Positions 7,306-15,838 of a stretch of DNA of 64,000 bases are shown here, in pieces. The translations under genes and the position numbers were made by a program. The stretch comes from Embleya scabrispora DSM 41855 (lineage in GTDB: Bacteria > Actinomycetota > Actinomycetes > Streptomycetales > Streptomycetaceae): assembly GCF_000372745.1 (NCBI RefSeq), contig NZ_KB889671.1, positions 57,234-121,233 on the forward strand, read 5' to 3'. Below the pieces are notes generated by a model, which did no database searches, was not told where the DNA came from, and saw only the letters and a list, made by a program, of their open reading frames with translations. Every line of letters starts with the position of its first letter. Positions within the stretch are counted from its first letter, which is position 1.

Positions 7306-8562
7306 CTACCTCCGGGTAACGGTGGGATCGAGCTCGGTGTTCCGGGTCCGGCCCGGGTTTCCGGTCCGGTCCCCGGGCCGGCCCGGGTGGGGGGTCGGGG
7401 TCGGGGGCGGTGCCGCGGCGCGGTTCGGGGTCCTGTTCGGGTCCGTGTTCGCCGTTCGTTCCAGCAACTCCGCGAGCAGGGGTGCCACCTGATCCAGTTC
7501 GATCAGGAAGCCGTCGTGGCCGTAGGGCGACTCGACCACACGCAGCGGACCCGCTCCCGGTATGCCGTCGGCGAGGGTCTGCTGCTGGCTCGGTGGGTAC
7601 AGCCGGTCGCTGTCGACGGCCGCGACCACGGTCGGTGCGGTGATCCGGGCCAGGGCCGCGGCCACGCCGCCGCGATCCCGGCCCACGTCGTGACTGTTCA
7701 TCGCCTCGGTGAGGCTTACGTAGCTGCCCGCGTCGAAGCGCGCGGTCAGCTTGGCGGCGTGGTGGTCGAGATAGGACTCCACCGCGTACCGCCCGTGCGG
7801 GCCCTCGCCCGCCTGGCGGCCCCGGCCGAAGCGGGTGGCCAGTTCGGGTTCGCTGCGATACGTGACGTGCGCGATCCGTCGGGCCAGGCCGAGCCCGCGC
7901 CAGGGCCCGGACTCGGCCGGCCGGTCGTGGTAGTCGCCCCCGGCCCAGCCCGGATCGGCCCGAATCGCGTGCAACTGGGTCGAGCACCAGGCGATCTGCT
8001 CCGCACTCGCCGCCGCGGTGGTGGCGATCAGGAACAGCGCGCCGACCCGGTCCGGGTGCGTCACCGCCCATTCCACCGCGCGCATCCCGCCCATCGACCC
8101 GCCCACCACCGCTGCCCACCGCTCGATCCCGAGCAGGTCCGCGCCGGCCACCTCGGCCGTCACCTGATCGCGAACGGTCAACCGGGGAAAGCGGCTTCCC
8201 CAGGCCCGGCCGCCCGGCCCGGGCGAGGCCGGTCCGGTGGTGCCCCGGCAGCCGCCGAGGGCGTTCGGGGCGACCACGAAATACCGATCGGTGTCGAGCG
8301 TGCGGCCCGGCCCGATCAGGCCGTCCCACCAGCCCGGGGTGGGAAAACCCGGCCCGGCGGGACCGGCGACGTGGCTGTCCCCGGTCAGCGCGTGCAGGAC
8401 CAGGACCGCGTTGGAGCGGTCCGGGGCGAGCCGACCCCACGTCTCGTAGCCGACGTGGACCTCGGGCAACACCTCCCCGGACTCGGTCCACAGCGGTTGC
8501 GGCAGGATCAGCGAGCGCGGCCCCGCCGGGGTGGCGGGAGCGGTGGGCGTGTCGTGCGACAT
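7306..8562 (-). CDS. metX: homoserine O-acetyltransferase
   Basis: A 418-residue alpha/beta-hydrolase-fold acyltransferase that makes O-acetyl-L-homoserine from homoserine and acetyl-CoA, the acceptor for direct sulfhydrylation. The catalytic triad is visible as Ser156 in GGSMGGM, Asp319 in VDSDRLYPP and His349 in GHDGFL. ALTGDSHVAGPAG and NALGGCRGTTGP are typical family blocks. About 45 Pro/Thr-rich residues form an unusual C-terminal extension after the last helix (LLAELLERT). It starts 27 bp after metY in the same direction, and the two products act in sequence. Confidence 0.95.
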   Translation of the reverse strand: MSHDTPTAPATPAGPRSLILPQPLWTESGEVLPEVHVGYETWGRLAPDRSNAVLVLHALTGDSHVAGPAGPGFPTPGWWDGLIGPGRTLDTDRYFVVAPNALGGCRGTTGPASPGPGGRAWGSRFPRLTVRDQVTAEVAGADLLGIERWAAVVGGSMGGMRAVEWAVTHPDRVGALFLIATTAAASAEQIAWCSTQLHAIRADPGWAGGDYHDRPAESGPWRGLGLARRIAHVTYRSEPELATRFGRGRQAGEGPHGRYAVESYLDHHAAKLTARFDAGSYVSLTEAMNSHDVGRDRGGVAAALARITAPTVVAAVDSDRLYPPSQQQTLADGIPGAGPLRVVESPYGHDGFLIELDQVAPLLAELLERTANTDPNRTPNRAAAPPPTPTPHPGRPGDRTGNPGRTRNTELDPTVTRR

Positions 8563-8589
8563 GGTGAGCCGTTCCGTCCGAATTCCCGG

Positions 8590-9939
8590 CTAGCCCGCCT
8601 GCGCGGCGCGGAAGCCGGCCACCAGGTCGGCGCGCAGATCGGCCAGGCCCTCGATGCCGACGGAGAGCCGGACCAGGCCCGGGGTGACCCCGGTGGCCAG
8701 CCGCTCCGCGTCGGTGAGTTGCGCGTGCGTGGTGCTCGCCGGATGGATCACCAGGCTGCGCACGTCGCCGATGTTGGCCAGGTGGCTGAACAGGGACAGC
8801 CCGTCCACGAACCGGCGGCCGGCCTCGATGCCGCCCTTGAGCTCGAACGCGACGATGGCACCGGCGCCGCGCGGCAGGTAACGCTTGCCCGCGTCGTACC
8901 ACCGGCTGCTCGGCAACCCCGCGTAGTGCACGGTCTCCACCTCCTCGCGGGCCTGCAACCACGCGGCCAACGCGCTCGCGTTCGCCACGTGCCGCTCGAT
9001 CCGCAGCGACAACGTCTCCAGGCCCTGGAGCAGCAGGAAGCTGGTCAGCGGCGCGATCGAGGCGCCCACGTCGCGCAGCAACTGCACCCGCAACTTGGCC
9101 GCGTACGCGCCCGGGCCCAGGTCCGGCCAGTAGCGCAACCCGTTGTAGCTCGCGTCCGGCTCGGTGAAGCCCGGGAAGCGGTCCGGGTGGGCGCCGAAGT
9201 CGAAGGTGCCGCCGTCCACCACGATGCCGCCGATCGCGGTGCCGTGTCCGCCGAGGAACTTGGTCGCCGAGTGCACCACGATGTCCGCGCCGTGTTCGAG
9301 CGGCCGGAGCAGGTACGGCGTCGGCACCGTGTTGTCCACCACGAGCGGCAGCCCCGCGGTGTGCGCGAGGTCGGCCACCGCCGACACGTCGAGCACGTTG
9401 CCGCGCGGGTTGCCCAGCGTTTCGGCGAACAGCAGCTTGGTCTGCGGGCGGATCGCCGCGCGCCACGCGTCGAGGTCGTCCGGGTCGTCGACGAAGGTGA
9501 CCTCGATGCCGAGCTTGGGCAGCGTCCAGTGGAACAGGTTGTAGGTGCCGCCGTACAGCGACGAACTGGACACGATGTGGTCGCCGGCGCCCGCGAGGTT
9601 GAGCACCGCCAGCGTGGTGGCGGCCTGCCCGGACGCGGTCGCCACCGCCGCCACGCCGCCTTCGAGGGCGGCCACGCGCTGCTCCAGCGCATCCGTGGTG
9701 GGGTTGTGGATCCGGGTGTAGATGTGCCCTTCCTCGGACAGGTCGAACAGCCCGGCGGCGTGCGCGGTGTCCTTGAAGACGAACGACGTGGTCTGGTAGA
9801 TCGGCACCGCACGGGCGCCCGTGGTCGGGTCGGGCGAGGTCCCGGCGTGCACCTGCCGGGTCTCGAAGGACCACGCGGCGGGGTCGTCGGCGAGGGCGGC
9901 TTCGGTGGCGGGCGGGGCGTCGGTTGCTTCGAGGGTCAT
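8590..9939 (-). CDS. metY: O-acetylhomoserine sulfhydrylase (aminocarboxypropyltransferase)
   Basis: A 449-residue PLP enzyme of the Cys/Met metabolism family that joins O-acetylhomoserine with sulfide or methanethiol to give homocysteine or methionine. It has [22 protein letters not shown] and the PLP lysine Lys227 in [11 protein letters not shown]. The ATG at 9939 follows AAGGAG; longer in-frame readings have no ribosome site. It is the first gene of the leftward met transcript. A 232-nt 5' leader separates it from a Cys leader peptide (10172-10309). A close paralogue forms the second half of the divergent gene at 10781. Confidence 0.95.
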   Translation of the reverse strand: MTLEATDAPPATEAALADDPAAWSFETRQVHAGTSPDPTTGARAVPIYQTTSFVFKDTAHAAGLFDLSEEGHIYTRIHNPTTDALEQRVAALEGGVAAVATASGQAATTLAVLNLAGAGDHIVSSSSLYGGTYNLFHWTLPKLGIEVTFVDDPDDLDAWRAAIRPQTKLLFAETLGNPRGNVLDVSAVADLAHTAGLPLVVDNTVPTPYLLRPLEHGADIVVHSATKFLGGHGTAIGGIVVDGGTFDFGAHPDRFPGFTEPDASYNGLRYWPDLGPGAYAAKLRVQLLRDVGASIAPLTSFLLLQGLETLSLRIERHVANASALAAWLQAREEVETVHYAGLPSSRWYDAGKRYLPRGAGAIVAFELKGGIEAGRRFVDGLSLFSHLANIGDVRSLVIHPASTTHAQLTDAERLATGVTPGLVRLSVGIEGLADLRADLVAGFRAAQAG

Positions 9940-10171
9940 CGGGAAACTCCTTGCGGGGTAGGGGAGTCGACGTGAGGCCGGGCTCTGGGGCGGTCGGGAC
10001 TCGGGGATCTCGGAGCCGGCCGGGGCAGGCATGCCGCGGGTGTGGCGATCGGGTACGCGGACTCGACCGCGGGCGCGCCGAACCGGACTCGCGACGCGGT
10101 GATCCGCGGACGAGGGCCGGGCCGGAGCGGACCGGCGGGAAGAGCGGAGCGGGACGCGGGGAGTCGGCGGG
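9940..10171 (-). promoter_or_regulatory. C-rich 5' leader between leader peptide and metY
   Basis: In the metY sense this stretch is conspicuously C-rich and runs from the leader-peptide stop to metY. I found no S-box (SAM) aptamer core and no convincing intrinsic terminator. A C-rich unstructured leader would suit Rho-dependent attenuation coupled to leader translation, but that is inference. Confidence 0.4.
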
Positions 10172-10309
10172 TCAGCGCCCGGACTCACACACCGCGCGAA
10201 CCACCGGGACCGAAACGGTCACCGAGGTTCGGTCGGACATTCGACACGCCATGCTGGTCACGCGCACGAGATCCACGTGGCGGCGACTGACGAGCATGGG
10301 GCTGGACAT
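10172..10309 (-). CDS. Cys-type leader peptide upstream of metY
   Basis: A 45-codon ORF (41 codons if the ATG at 10297 is used) containing LVSRRHVDLVRV, the signature of short actinobacterial leader peptides found ahead of sulfur-metabolism genes. Its two Cys codons are both TGT, the rare choice in this GC-rich DNA, so their translation should be sensitive to charged tRNA-Cys. The stop is 232 nt from metY. In related leaders the peptide ends soon after the Cys residues; this one runs longer, with the second Cys four codons before the stop codon. Its function as an attenuator is inferred from the motif and position. Confidence 0.68.
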   Translation of the reverse strand: MSSPMLVSRRHVDLVRVTSMACRMSDRTSVTVSVPVVRAVCESGR

Positions 10310-10459
10310 GGCCGCGAGTCTAGGCGGCCCGACCGGCTTCGCGCCACGGGGTTGCCCGGAGGACCCTGCCCGTTTCCCGCGCGCTTCGCGCCACCACGCA
10401 CAGCGCGTCACGAAAAGCCGGCTGGACCAATGCGCCTTCCTCGTGCTTTCATCACCGCC

Positions 10460-10546
10460 ATGACTCCGCGTCAGGTCGCTTCCGCGCTGCTCGACCCCTT
10501 CTGGGTGGGTCGACGAGCCGACCACTTCGACCAGATCTGTCGCTGA
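10460..10546 (+). CDS. candidate Cys leader peptide upstream of the oxygenase-MetY fusion
   Basis: A 28-codon ORF with a C-terminal WVGRRADHFDQICR followed directly by the stop. It resembles the RRHxDLxRxxxxxC pattern of sulfur leader peptides but is less canonical than the metY leader. The single Cys is again a TGT codon. The distance from its stop to the fusion gene start is 234 nt, nearly identical to the 232 nt on the metY side. No strong ribosome site is evident, so translation is plausible but unproven. Confidence 0.5.
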   Translation: MTPRQVASALLDPFWVGRRADHFDQICR

Positions 10547-10780
10547 ACCCTGCGTTCGTGCGGCTTCCCGTCGCCGAATGAGCAGAGCGCGCCCCGCCCC
10601 GCGTGACCTTCGTCGGTCCGCCGCGCCCGGGCCCGGCTCTGCCGCGTCGCCGCCTTCCGTGCCGCGCCGCCTCCGCACCCGATCCCCGCCCCACCCGCCG
10701 CAGGTTCGTCCCACCGCGCTCGGCCCGTCCCAGGCCGCCGCCCGGCGTGCTCGGACCGAGGCTGTACCGAGGACCCAGTC
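10547..10780 (+). promoter_or_regulatory. C-rich 5' leader of the fusion gene
   Basis: This is the 234 nt between the candidate leader peptide and the fusion gene. It is visibly C-rich and A-poor on the sense strand, like the metY leader on the other side. No intrinsic terminator or known aptamer was recognised. It is a candidate Rho-dependent attenuation region. Confidence 0.35.
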
Positions 10781-13129
10781 ATGGCAACCACCGCACCGCC
10801 CACCCTCCCCGTGATCGATATCTCCCGGTTCCGCGACCCCGCCGCGGACTCGGCCGGCTTCCTGGCCGAACTGCGCTACGCCGCACGCGAGATCGGCTTC
10901 TTCTACGTGGTCGGCCACGGCGTCGACCCGGAGCTGCGGGCCCGCGCCCTGGAGGTCTCCAAGCGCTTCTTCGCACTGCCCGAGAAGGACCGGCTCGCGG
11001 TCGAGAACGTCAACTCGCCGCAGTTCCGCGGCTATACGCGCACGGGCACCGAATACACCCGGGGCGGCCCCGACTGGCGCGAGCAACTCGACATCGGACC
11101 GGAACGCGCCGCGCTCACGCTCGGTCCGGACGACCCGGCCTATCTGCGCCTGATCGGGCCCAACCAGTGGCCGGCCGCACTGCCGGAGCTGCGCGAGACG
11201 GTGCTCGCGTGGCAGGACGAGGCGCTGCGGGTCAGCCGCGAGGTGCTGCGTGCGCTGGCCGCGGCGCTGGGTCAGGACGCCGGCTACTTCGACGAGTGGT
11301 TCGACGAGGAGGCCGCGGTACACGTCAAGGTCGTGCACTACCCGGGTCGGCCCAGCGCCGAGGTGGACCAGGGGGTGGGCGCGCACAAGGACTACGGCTA
11401 CCTCGCGCTGCTGCAACAGGACGACGTCGGCGGCCTCCAGGTGCAGGCACGGGACGGCTCGTGGATCGATGCCACCCCGCTGCCGGACGCGTTCGTGTTC
11501 AACATCGGCGAAATGTTGGAGATCGCCACGCGCGGCTACCTGCGTGCCACGCAGCACCGGGTGATCGCCCCGCAGCCCGGCGTGGATCGTTACTCGCTGC
11601 CGTTCTTCCTCGGTCCGCGGCTGGACGCGGTGGTCGAACCGCTGGTCCTGCCCGCCGAGTTGGCCGAGGTGGCCGACGGCGTCACCGAGGACCCGACCAA
11701 CCCGCTCAAGCCGGCGTACGGCGAGAACGCGCTGATCGGCTGGCTGCGTTCGCATCCGCGCGTGGTCGAGCGCTGGTGGTCGGATCCGGTGCCGGCGGAG
11801 CCGGCGTTCGAGACCCTTCAGGTGCACGCCGGCGCTCGACCCGATCCGAGTACCGGCGCCCGTGCGGTGCCGATCTACCAGACCAGCAGCTACGTCTTCC
11901 GGGACGCGGCGCACGCGGCCGACGCGTTCGCGCTCACCGACCTGCGGACGCACGCCTACACCAGGCTGTCCAACCCCACCACCGCCGTGGTGGAGGAGCG
12001 GATCGCCGCCCTCGAAGGCGGCACCGCGGCGGTGGCCGTGGGCAGCGGTCAGGCCGCCACCACGCTCGCGCTGCTCAACCTGGCCCGGGCCGGCGACCAC
12101 CTGGTCGCGGCGGCTTCGTTGTACGGCGGCACCCGTACCCTGCTCGAACACACCTTTGCCGACCTGGGCATCGAGGTCACCTTCGTCGAGGACCCGGACG
12201 ACGTGCACGCGTGGCGCGCGGCGATCCGGCCGCGGACCAAAGCGCTGTTCGGCGAGAGCGTGGGCAACCCGCGCGGAAACGTGCTCGACCTGGCCGCCGT
12301 CGCCGGCGTCGCGCACGAGGCCGGCGTGCCGTTCGTGGTGGACAACACCGTGCCGACGCCCTACCTGCTCCGGCCGTTGGAGCACGGCGCGGACATCGTG
12401 GTGCACTCGACCACCAAGTTCCTCGGCGGACACGGCACCGCGATCGGCGGCATCGTGGTGGACGGCGGCACCTTCGACTTCGGCGCCCACCCGGACCGCT
12501 ATCCGGGCCTGGTCGCACCCGACCCGACCTATCACGGACTGTCCTTCTGGGAGCGGTTCGGCGCCGACCGGGTCGCCTACGCGCTGCGCCTGCGGGTGCG
12601 GTTGCTGCGCGATCTGGGCCCGGCGGTGTCACCGCTGAACAGCTTCCTGCTGCTCCAGGGCATCGAGACGTTGTCGCTGCGGATCGAGCGGCACACCGCC
12701 AACGCCGAACGGGTCGCGGCCTGGCTCGACGCGCGACCCGAGGTGTCGCGGGTGGACCACCCGAGCGTGCCCACCAGTCCGTGGCACGGGGCGGCGAAAC
12801 GCTACCTGCCGCGCGGCGCGGGCGCCGTGCTTTCCGTGGACCTGGCCGGCGGGTCGGCCGCGGGTCGGCGATTCGTCGAGGAACTGCGGCTGTTCAGCCA
12901 CCTCGCCAACATCGGCGACGCGCGCAGCCTGGCCATCCACCCGGCGTCCACCACACACGCCCAACTCGATCCGGCGCAGCAGGCACACGCCGGCGTGACC
13001 CCGGGGCTGGTCCGGCTGTCCATCGGCCTCGAAGGCATCGACGACCTGCTCGCCGACCTGCGCCGCGGCCTGGCCGCGGCGGCCGAGATCGGCGACCGGG
13101 CCGACAGCGTGACCAAGGGTGCCCGATGA
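10781..13129 (+). CDS. fusion: isopenicillin-N-synthase-like 2OG/Fe(II) oxygenase + O-acetylhomoserine sulfhydrylase
   Basis: One uninterrupted 782-codon gene. Residues 1 to about 330 form an IPNS-family non-heme iron oxygenase, with HxD iron ligands His202/Asp204 in [10 protein letters not shown], His259 in ATQHRV and the cosubstrate-binding Arg270-x-Ser272 in DRYSLPFF. Residues from about 341 ([11 protein letters not shown]) to 770 form a complete MetY domain with its PLP lysine Lys546 in [11 protein letters not shown]. The join is short ([12 protein letters not shown]) and has no internal start or stop. Both catalytic sets look intact. The MetY half closely matches the separate metY at 8590-9939. 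Its stop overlaps the next gene (ATGA). The combined reaction is unknown; I infer coupling of thiol or sulfide release to capture on O-acetylhomoserine. Confidence 0.93.
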   Translation: MATTAPPTLPVIDISRFRDPAADSAGFLAELRYAAREIGFFYVVGHGVDPELRARALEVSKRFFALPEKDRLAVENVNSPQFRGYTRTGTEYTRGGPDWREQLDIGPERAALTLGPDDPAYLRLIGPNQWPAALPELRETVLAWQDEALRVSREVLRALAAALGQDAGYFDEWFDEEAAVHVKVVHYPGRPSAEVDQGVGAHKDYGYLALLQQDDVGGLQVQARDGSWIDATPLPDAFVFNIGEMLEIATRGYLRATQHRVIAPQPGVDRYSLPFFLGPRLDAVVEPLVLPAELAEVADGVTEDPTNPLKPAYGENALIGWLRSHPRVVERWWSDPVPAEPAFETLQVHAGARPDPSTGARAVPIYQTSSYVFRDAAHAADAFALTDLRTHAYTRLSNPTTAVVEERIAALEGGTAAVAVGSGQAATTLALLNLARAGDHLVAAASLYGGTRTLLEHTFADLGIEVTFVEDPDDVHAWRAAIRPRTKALFGESVGNPRGNVLDLAAVAGVAHEAGVPFVVDNTVPTPYLLRPLEHGADIVVHSTTKFLGGHGTAIGGIVVDGGTFDFGAHPDRYPGLVAPDPTYHGLSFWERFGADRVAYALRLRVRLLRDLGPAVSPLNSFLLLQGIETLSLRIERHTANAERVAAWLDARPEVSRVDHPSVPTSPWHGAAKRYLPRGAGAVLSVDLAGGSAAGRRFVEELRLFSHLANIGDARSLAIHPASTTHAQLDPAQQAHAGVTPGLVRLSIGLEGIDDLLADLRRGLAAAAEIGDRADSVTKGAR

Positions 13130-13968
13130 CGACACGTCAGGCCGTACACGAGAGCCGGATCCGGGGTGCGCGCGGCGAGTTTCACCTGCGTGTGTGGCCC
13201 GCCGCCGTCGAGCCCGTCGCGGTCGTGCTGTTCCTGCACGGCCTGGGCGAACACGGCGGCCTGCACGAGCCGTTGGCGCACCGCCTCAACGCCGAGGGGA
13301 TCGAGGTCTGGGCCCCGGACCAGATCGGCCACGGCCTCAGCGACGGCACCCGCGTCCTGGTGGAAAGCCTGGACGCGCTCGCCGACGACGCCGAACTGAT
13401 CCTCGAACGCATCGCGGCCGGCCGCCCCGGCGTGCCGCTGATCCTGGCCGGCCACTCGCTCGGCTCGGCGGTCACCCTGTTCCTCGCGGGCACCCGAGCC
13501 GCCGCCGCACCCGCCCGCGCGCTCGTGCTGGCCGGTGCCGGGACCGGCCTGTCGTCGGGGGAGAGCGGCCTGCGCAAACTGTTGGCGGAGCAGGGCATCG
13601 ACCCGATGTCGCTGCGCAAGGACCCGGGCGAGCTGTGCGGGAACGCCGAGTACGCCGAGCGGCTGCGCAACGACCCGCTGGTGTGGTCCGGCGGCCTGCG
13701 CCCGCAAACCCTGGACGCCCTGGAGGCGGGGGGCGAGCGGATCGCCGAACTGATCGCCTCCGGCGCGATCACCCGACCGGTGCTCTTCATCCACGGCGAG
13801 GCCGACGACCTCGCGCCCGCAAGCGCCGTGCGGGCGGCCGCAGGGGCGTTGCCGAACGCCCGGGCCCGGATCTTCCCGGGCGACCTGCACAATGTGCTCG
13901 CCGAAAACGACCGCGCCCAAGTCCACGGCGAGATCGCCGAGTTCGTCCTGGCCGCCGCACGCGACTGA
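13126..13968 (+). CDS. alpha/beta hydrolase (monoacylglycerol-lipase-like)
   Basis: A 280-residue serine hydrolase of the MGL/lysophospholipase-like family. LFLHGLGEHGG is the oxyanion segment, GHSLGSA gives nucleophile Ser111, an Asp lies in FIHGEADDLAP, and the His is in DLHNVLAE. It is translationally coupled (ATGA) to the oxygenase-MetY fusion, so the two products are expected together. A role in opening an ester or thioester of the substrate fed to that enzyme is possible, but lipid substrates are the family norm. Confidence 0.9.
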   Translation: MTTRQAVHESRIRGARGEFHLRVWPAAVEPVAVVLFLHGLGEHGGLHEPLAHRLNAEGIEVWAPDQIGHGLSDGTRVLVESLDALADDAELILERIAAGRPGVPLILAGHSLGSAVTLFLAGTRAAAAPARALVLAGAGTGLSSGESGLRKLLAEQGIDPMSLRKDPGELCGNAEYAERLRNDPLVWSGGLRPQTLDALEAGGERIAELIASGAITRPVLFIHGEADDLAPASAVRAAAGALPNARARIFPGDLHNVLAENDRAQVHGEIAEFVLAAARD

Positions 13969-13982
13969 ACATCCGTCCGCAG

Positions 13983-14121
13983 CCCGGGCGGGCGACCGAA
14001 CGCCCACTCGGTCCCGGGCGGGCGTTCGCTCGTCCACTCGGTCCCCGGGCGGGCGAGCGAACGCCCACCCAAGGGTGATCGAATCGGCGACCGAGCGCCC
14101 GCCCGCAGCCCCGGGCGGGCG
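13983..14121. repeat. 30/31-bp GC-rich repeats after the hydrolase gene
   Basis: CCCGGGCGGGCG recurs at 13983, 14013 and 14044, each followed by a variant of CGAACGCCCACTCGGT; a fourth copy starts at 14110. The period is 30-31 bp for the first three. The units alternate partly inverted bases so that neighbouring copies can pair. Confidence 0.65.
14020..14066 (+). terminator. hairpin formed by adjacent repeats
   Basis: GGGCGTTCGCTCG (14020-14032) and CGAGCGAACGCCC (14054-14066) are perfect 13-bp inverted copies with a 21-nt loop, 51 bp past the hydrolase stop. It could end the fusion-hydrolase transcript or attenuate reading into the importer genes. There is no T-run. Confidence 0.5.
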
Positions 14122-14205
14122 ACCGAAAACCCGTCGGTCCGGCATCCCGGGCGAGACGCACCGCGCAACACCCTTCCCCGCTTCCAGCAAGGAGATCGAT
14201 CCACC

Positions 14206-15759
14206 ATGCGCCGCTCCGCGCTCCGCATAGCCGCCGCCCTCGCCCTGGCCGGACCGGTCCTCGCCGCATGCGGCTCCGGCGGCACCCCCACCCCCGGCGC
14301 CACCGGCGCCGACACCCAGCCGCCGGCGCCCGCCGACAGCGCGCTGGACCCGAACGCGACGGCCAAGGTGCGATTGGTGCTGGAGCCGACCAGTCTCAAC
14401 CTGACCACCACCGCCGGTGTCGCGGTCGAGCAGGTCCTGCTCGACAACGTCTACCAGGGCCTGCTCAGGGTCGACACCAACGCGGACAACAAAATCGTGC
14501 CCGCGCTCGCGACCGGCTTCGAGACCTCCGCCGACGGCCTCACCCACACGTTCCACCTCACCCCCGGCGCCACCTTCCACGACGGCTCGCCCGTCACCGC
14601 CGAGGACGCCGCCTGGTCGCTGCAACAGGTGCTCGCCCCCGGTTCCAAGCAGCCGAACGCCAAGTCCCTGGCCACCATCGCCAACGTCGCGGCGCCCGAC
14701 CAGGCAACCGTGGTGATCACGCTCAAGCAGCGTGACACCAACCTGACCTGGGCACTCACCCAACGTGTCGGCGTCGTCTACAAGAAGGGCACCGACTTCA
14801 CCAAGCTGGACGCCGCCGAGAACGGCACCGGACCGTTCAAGCTGGACGGCTGGCAGCGCGGCTCGGCGATCACCCTGGTGCGCAACGACGCGTACCAGGG
14901 GGCCAAGGCCAAGGTGGCCAAGGTCGTGCTCAGCTACATCCCGGACCGCAACGCCGCGAACAACGCGCAGGCCACGGGTCAGACCGACATCGAGACGGCG
15001 GCCGAGGCCACCCTGCTCCAGCCGTTCACCGGCAACGACAAGTTCACCGTGCTGCGCGGCACCACCACCGACAAGTACACACTGGCGATCAACAACGCCA
15101 AGGCGCCGCTGAACAACCCGGCCGTGCGACACGCGATCCGCCGCGCGATCGACAAGGACGCGCTGATCAAGACGCTCGGCGGAGCCGGCGTCCGGCTCGG
15201 CGGACCGATCCCCACCTCCGACCCGGGCTTCCAGGACCTGGCCGCGATCGATCCGCACGACGCCGCCGCGGCGAGGAAGACGCTGGCCGACGCGGGCGTG
15301 GACAACCTCAAGCTGACCTTGAAGATCCCCAACATCTACCCGGCCGCGATCGGCGACGTGCTGGTCGCCGATCTCAAGGAAGCGGGCATCGAACTCACGG
15401 TCAAACAGCAGGAGTTCACCGCCTGGCTGAGCGAGGTCTACACGGCGAGGGACTACGACCTGAGCCTGGTCAACCACGCCGAGCCGCACGACATCGCCAA
15501 CTTCGCCACCCCCGGCTACTACTTCGGCTACGACAACGCGCAGGTGCGCGACTGGTACGCCCAGGCGGTGGCCGCACCCGACGAGCGCACCCGGACCGAT
15601 CTGCTCACCAGGATCGGCCGCCGGGTCACCGAGGACGCCGCCGCCGACTGGCTGTTCCAGGCCCAGACGCTGACTGTCGTACGCAAGGGCGTCAGCGGCG
15701 CACCGCAACACCACACCAGCAGCCGACTCGACCTCGCCACCATCGGGATCACCAAGTGA
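14206..15759 (+). CDS. ABC importer family-5 substrate-binding lipoprotein
   Basis: A 517-residue extracytoplasmic binding protein of the SBP_bac_5 (oligopeptide/dipeptide/nickel) class. The signal peptide ends in a lipobox LAAC with acylated Cys22. The family block ATGFETSADGLTHTFHL is present, as is FHDGSPVTAEDAAWSL. The ribosome site AAGGAG precedes the ATG. It heads an importer set (two permeases, two ATPases) that runs to 19733. The cargo cannot be read directly; next to the sulfur genes, an organosulfur or peptide-like compound is a reasonable guess. Confidence 0.93.
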   Translation: MRRSALRIAAALALAGPVLAACGSGGTPTPGATGADTQPPAPADSALDPNATAKVRLVLEPTSLNLTTTAGVAVEQVLLDNVYQGLLRVDTNADNKIVPALATGFETSADGLTHTFHLTPGATFHDGSPVTAEDAAWSLQQVLAPGSKQPNAKSLATIANVAAPDQATVVITLKQRDTNLTWALTQRVGVVYKKGTDFTKLDAAENGTGPFKLDGWQRGSAITLVRNDAYQGAKAKVAKVVLSYIPDRNAANNAQATGQTDIETAAEATLLQPFTGNDKFTVLRGTTTDKYTLAINNAKAPLNNPAVRHAIRRAIDKDALIKTLGGAGVRLGGPIPTSDPGFQDLAAIDPHDAAAARKTLADAGVDNLKLTLKIPNIYPAAIGDVLVADLKEAGIELTVKQQEFTAWLSEVYTARDYDLSLVNHAEPHDIANFATPGYYFGYDNAQVRDWYAQAVAAPDERTRTDLLTRIGRRVTEDAAADWLFQAQTLTVVRKGVSGAPQHHTSSRLDLATIGITK

Positions 15760-15838
15760 GCGCGCGGCGAGACCCGTTGCGGTCGGAGCGGGTCGAACGA
15801 GCTGTCGACCCGCGTCGCACATCACGGCGGCGTCCGAC

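Noticed and set aside
6545..9874. Open frame of 1109 codons overlapping rhodanese, metX and metY
   Set aside because: Arg/Gly/Pro-rich composition with no domain. It crosses three well-supported genes and a terminator on the same strand in another frame.
9940..10459. SAM (S-box) riboswitch upstream of metY
   Set aside because: Met genes often have one, but I could not find the conserved aptamer core or a T-tailed terminator. The leader-peptide signature explains the region better.
10781..11790. Beta-lactam biosynthesis indicated by the IPNS-like domain
   Set aside because: The IPNS family is broad. No ACV synthetase, expandase or other beta-lactam gene is present, and the domain is fused to MetY.
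10172..12535. Long open reading frame of 787 codons opposite the fusion gene
   Set aside because: It is a GC-skew shadow: the fusion gene on the other strand has conserved catalytic motifs. Only the last 41-45 codons of this frame, which contain the leader peptide, are supported.
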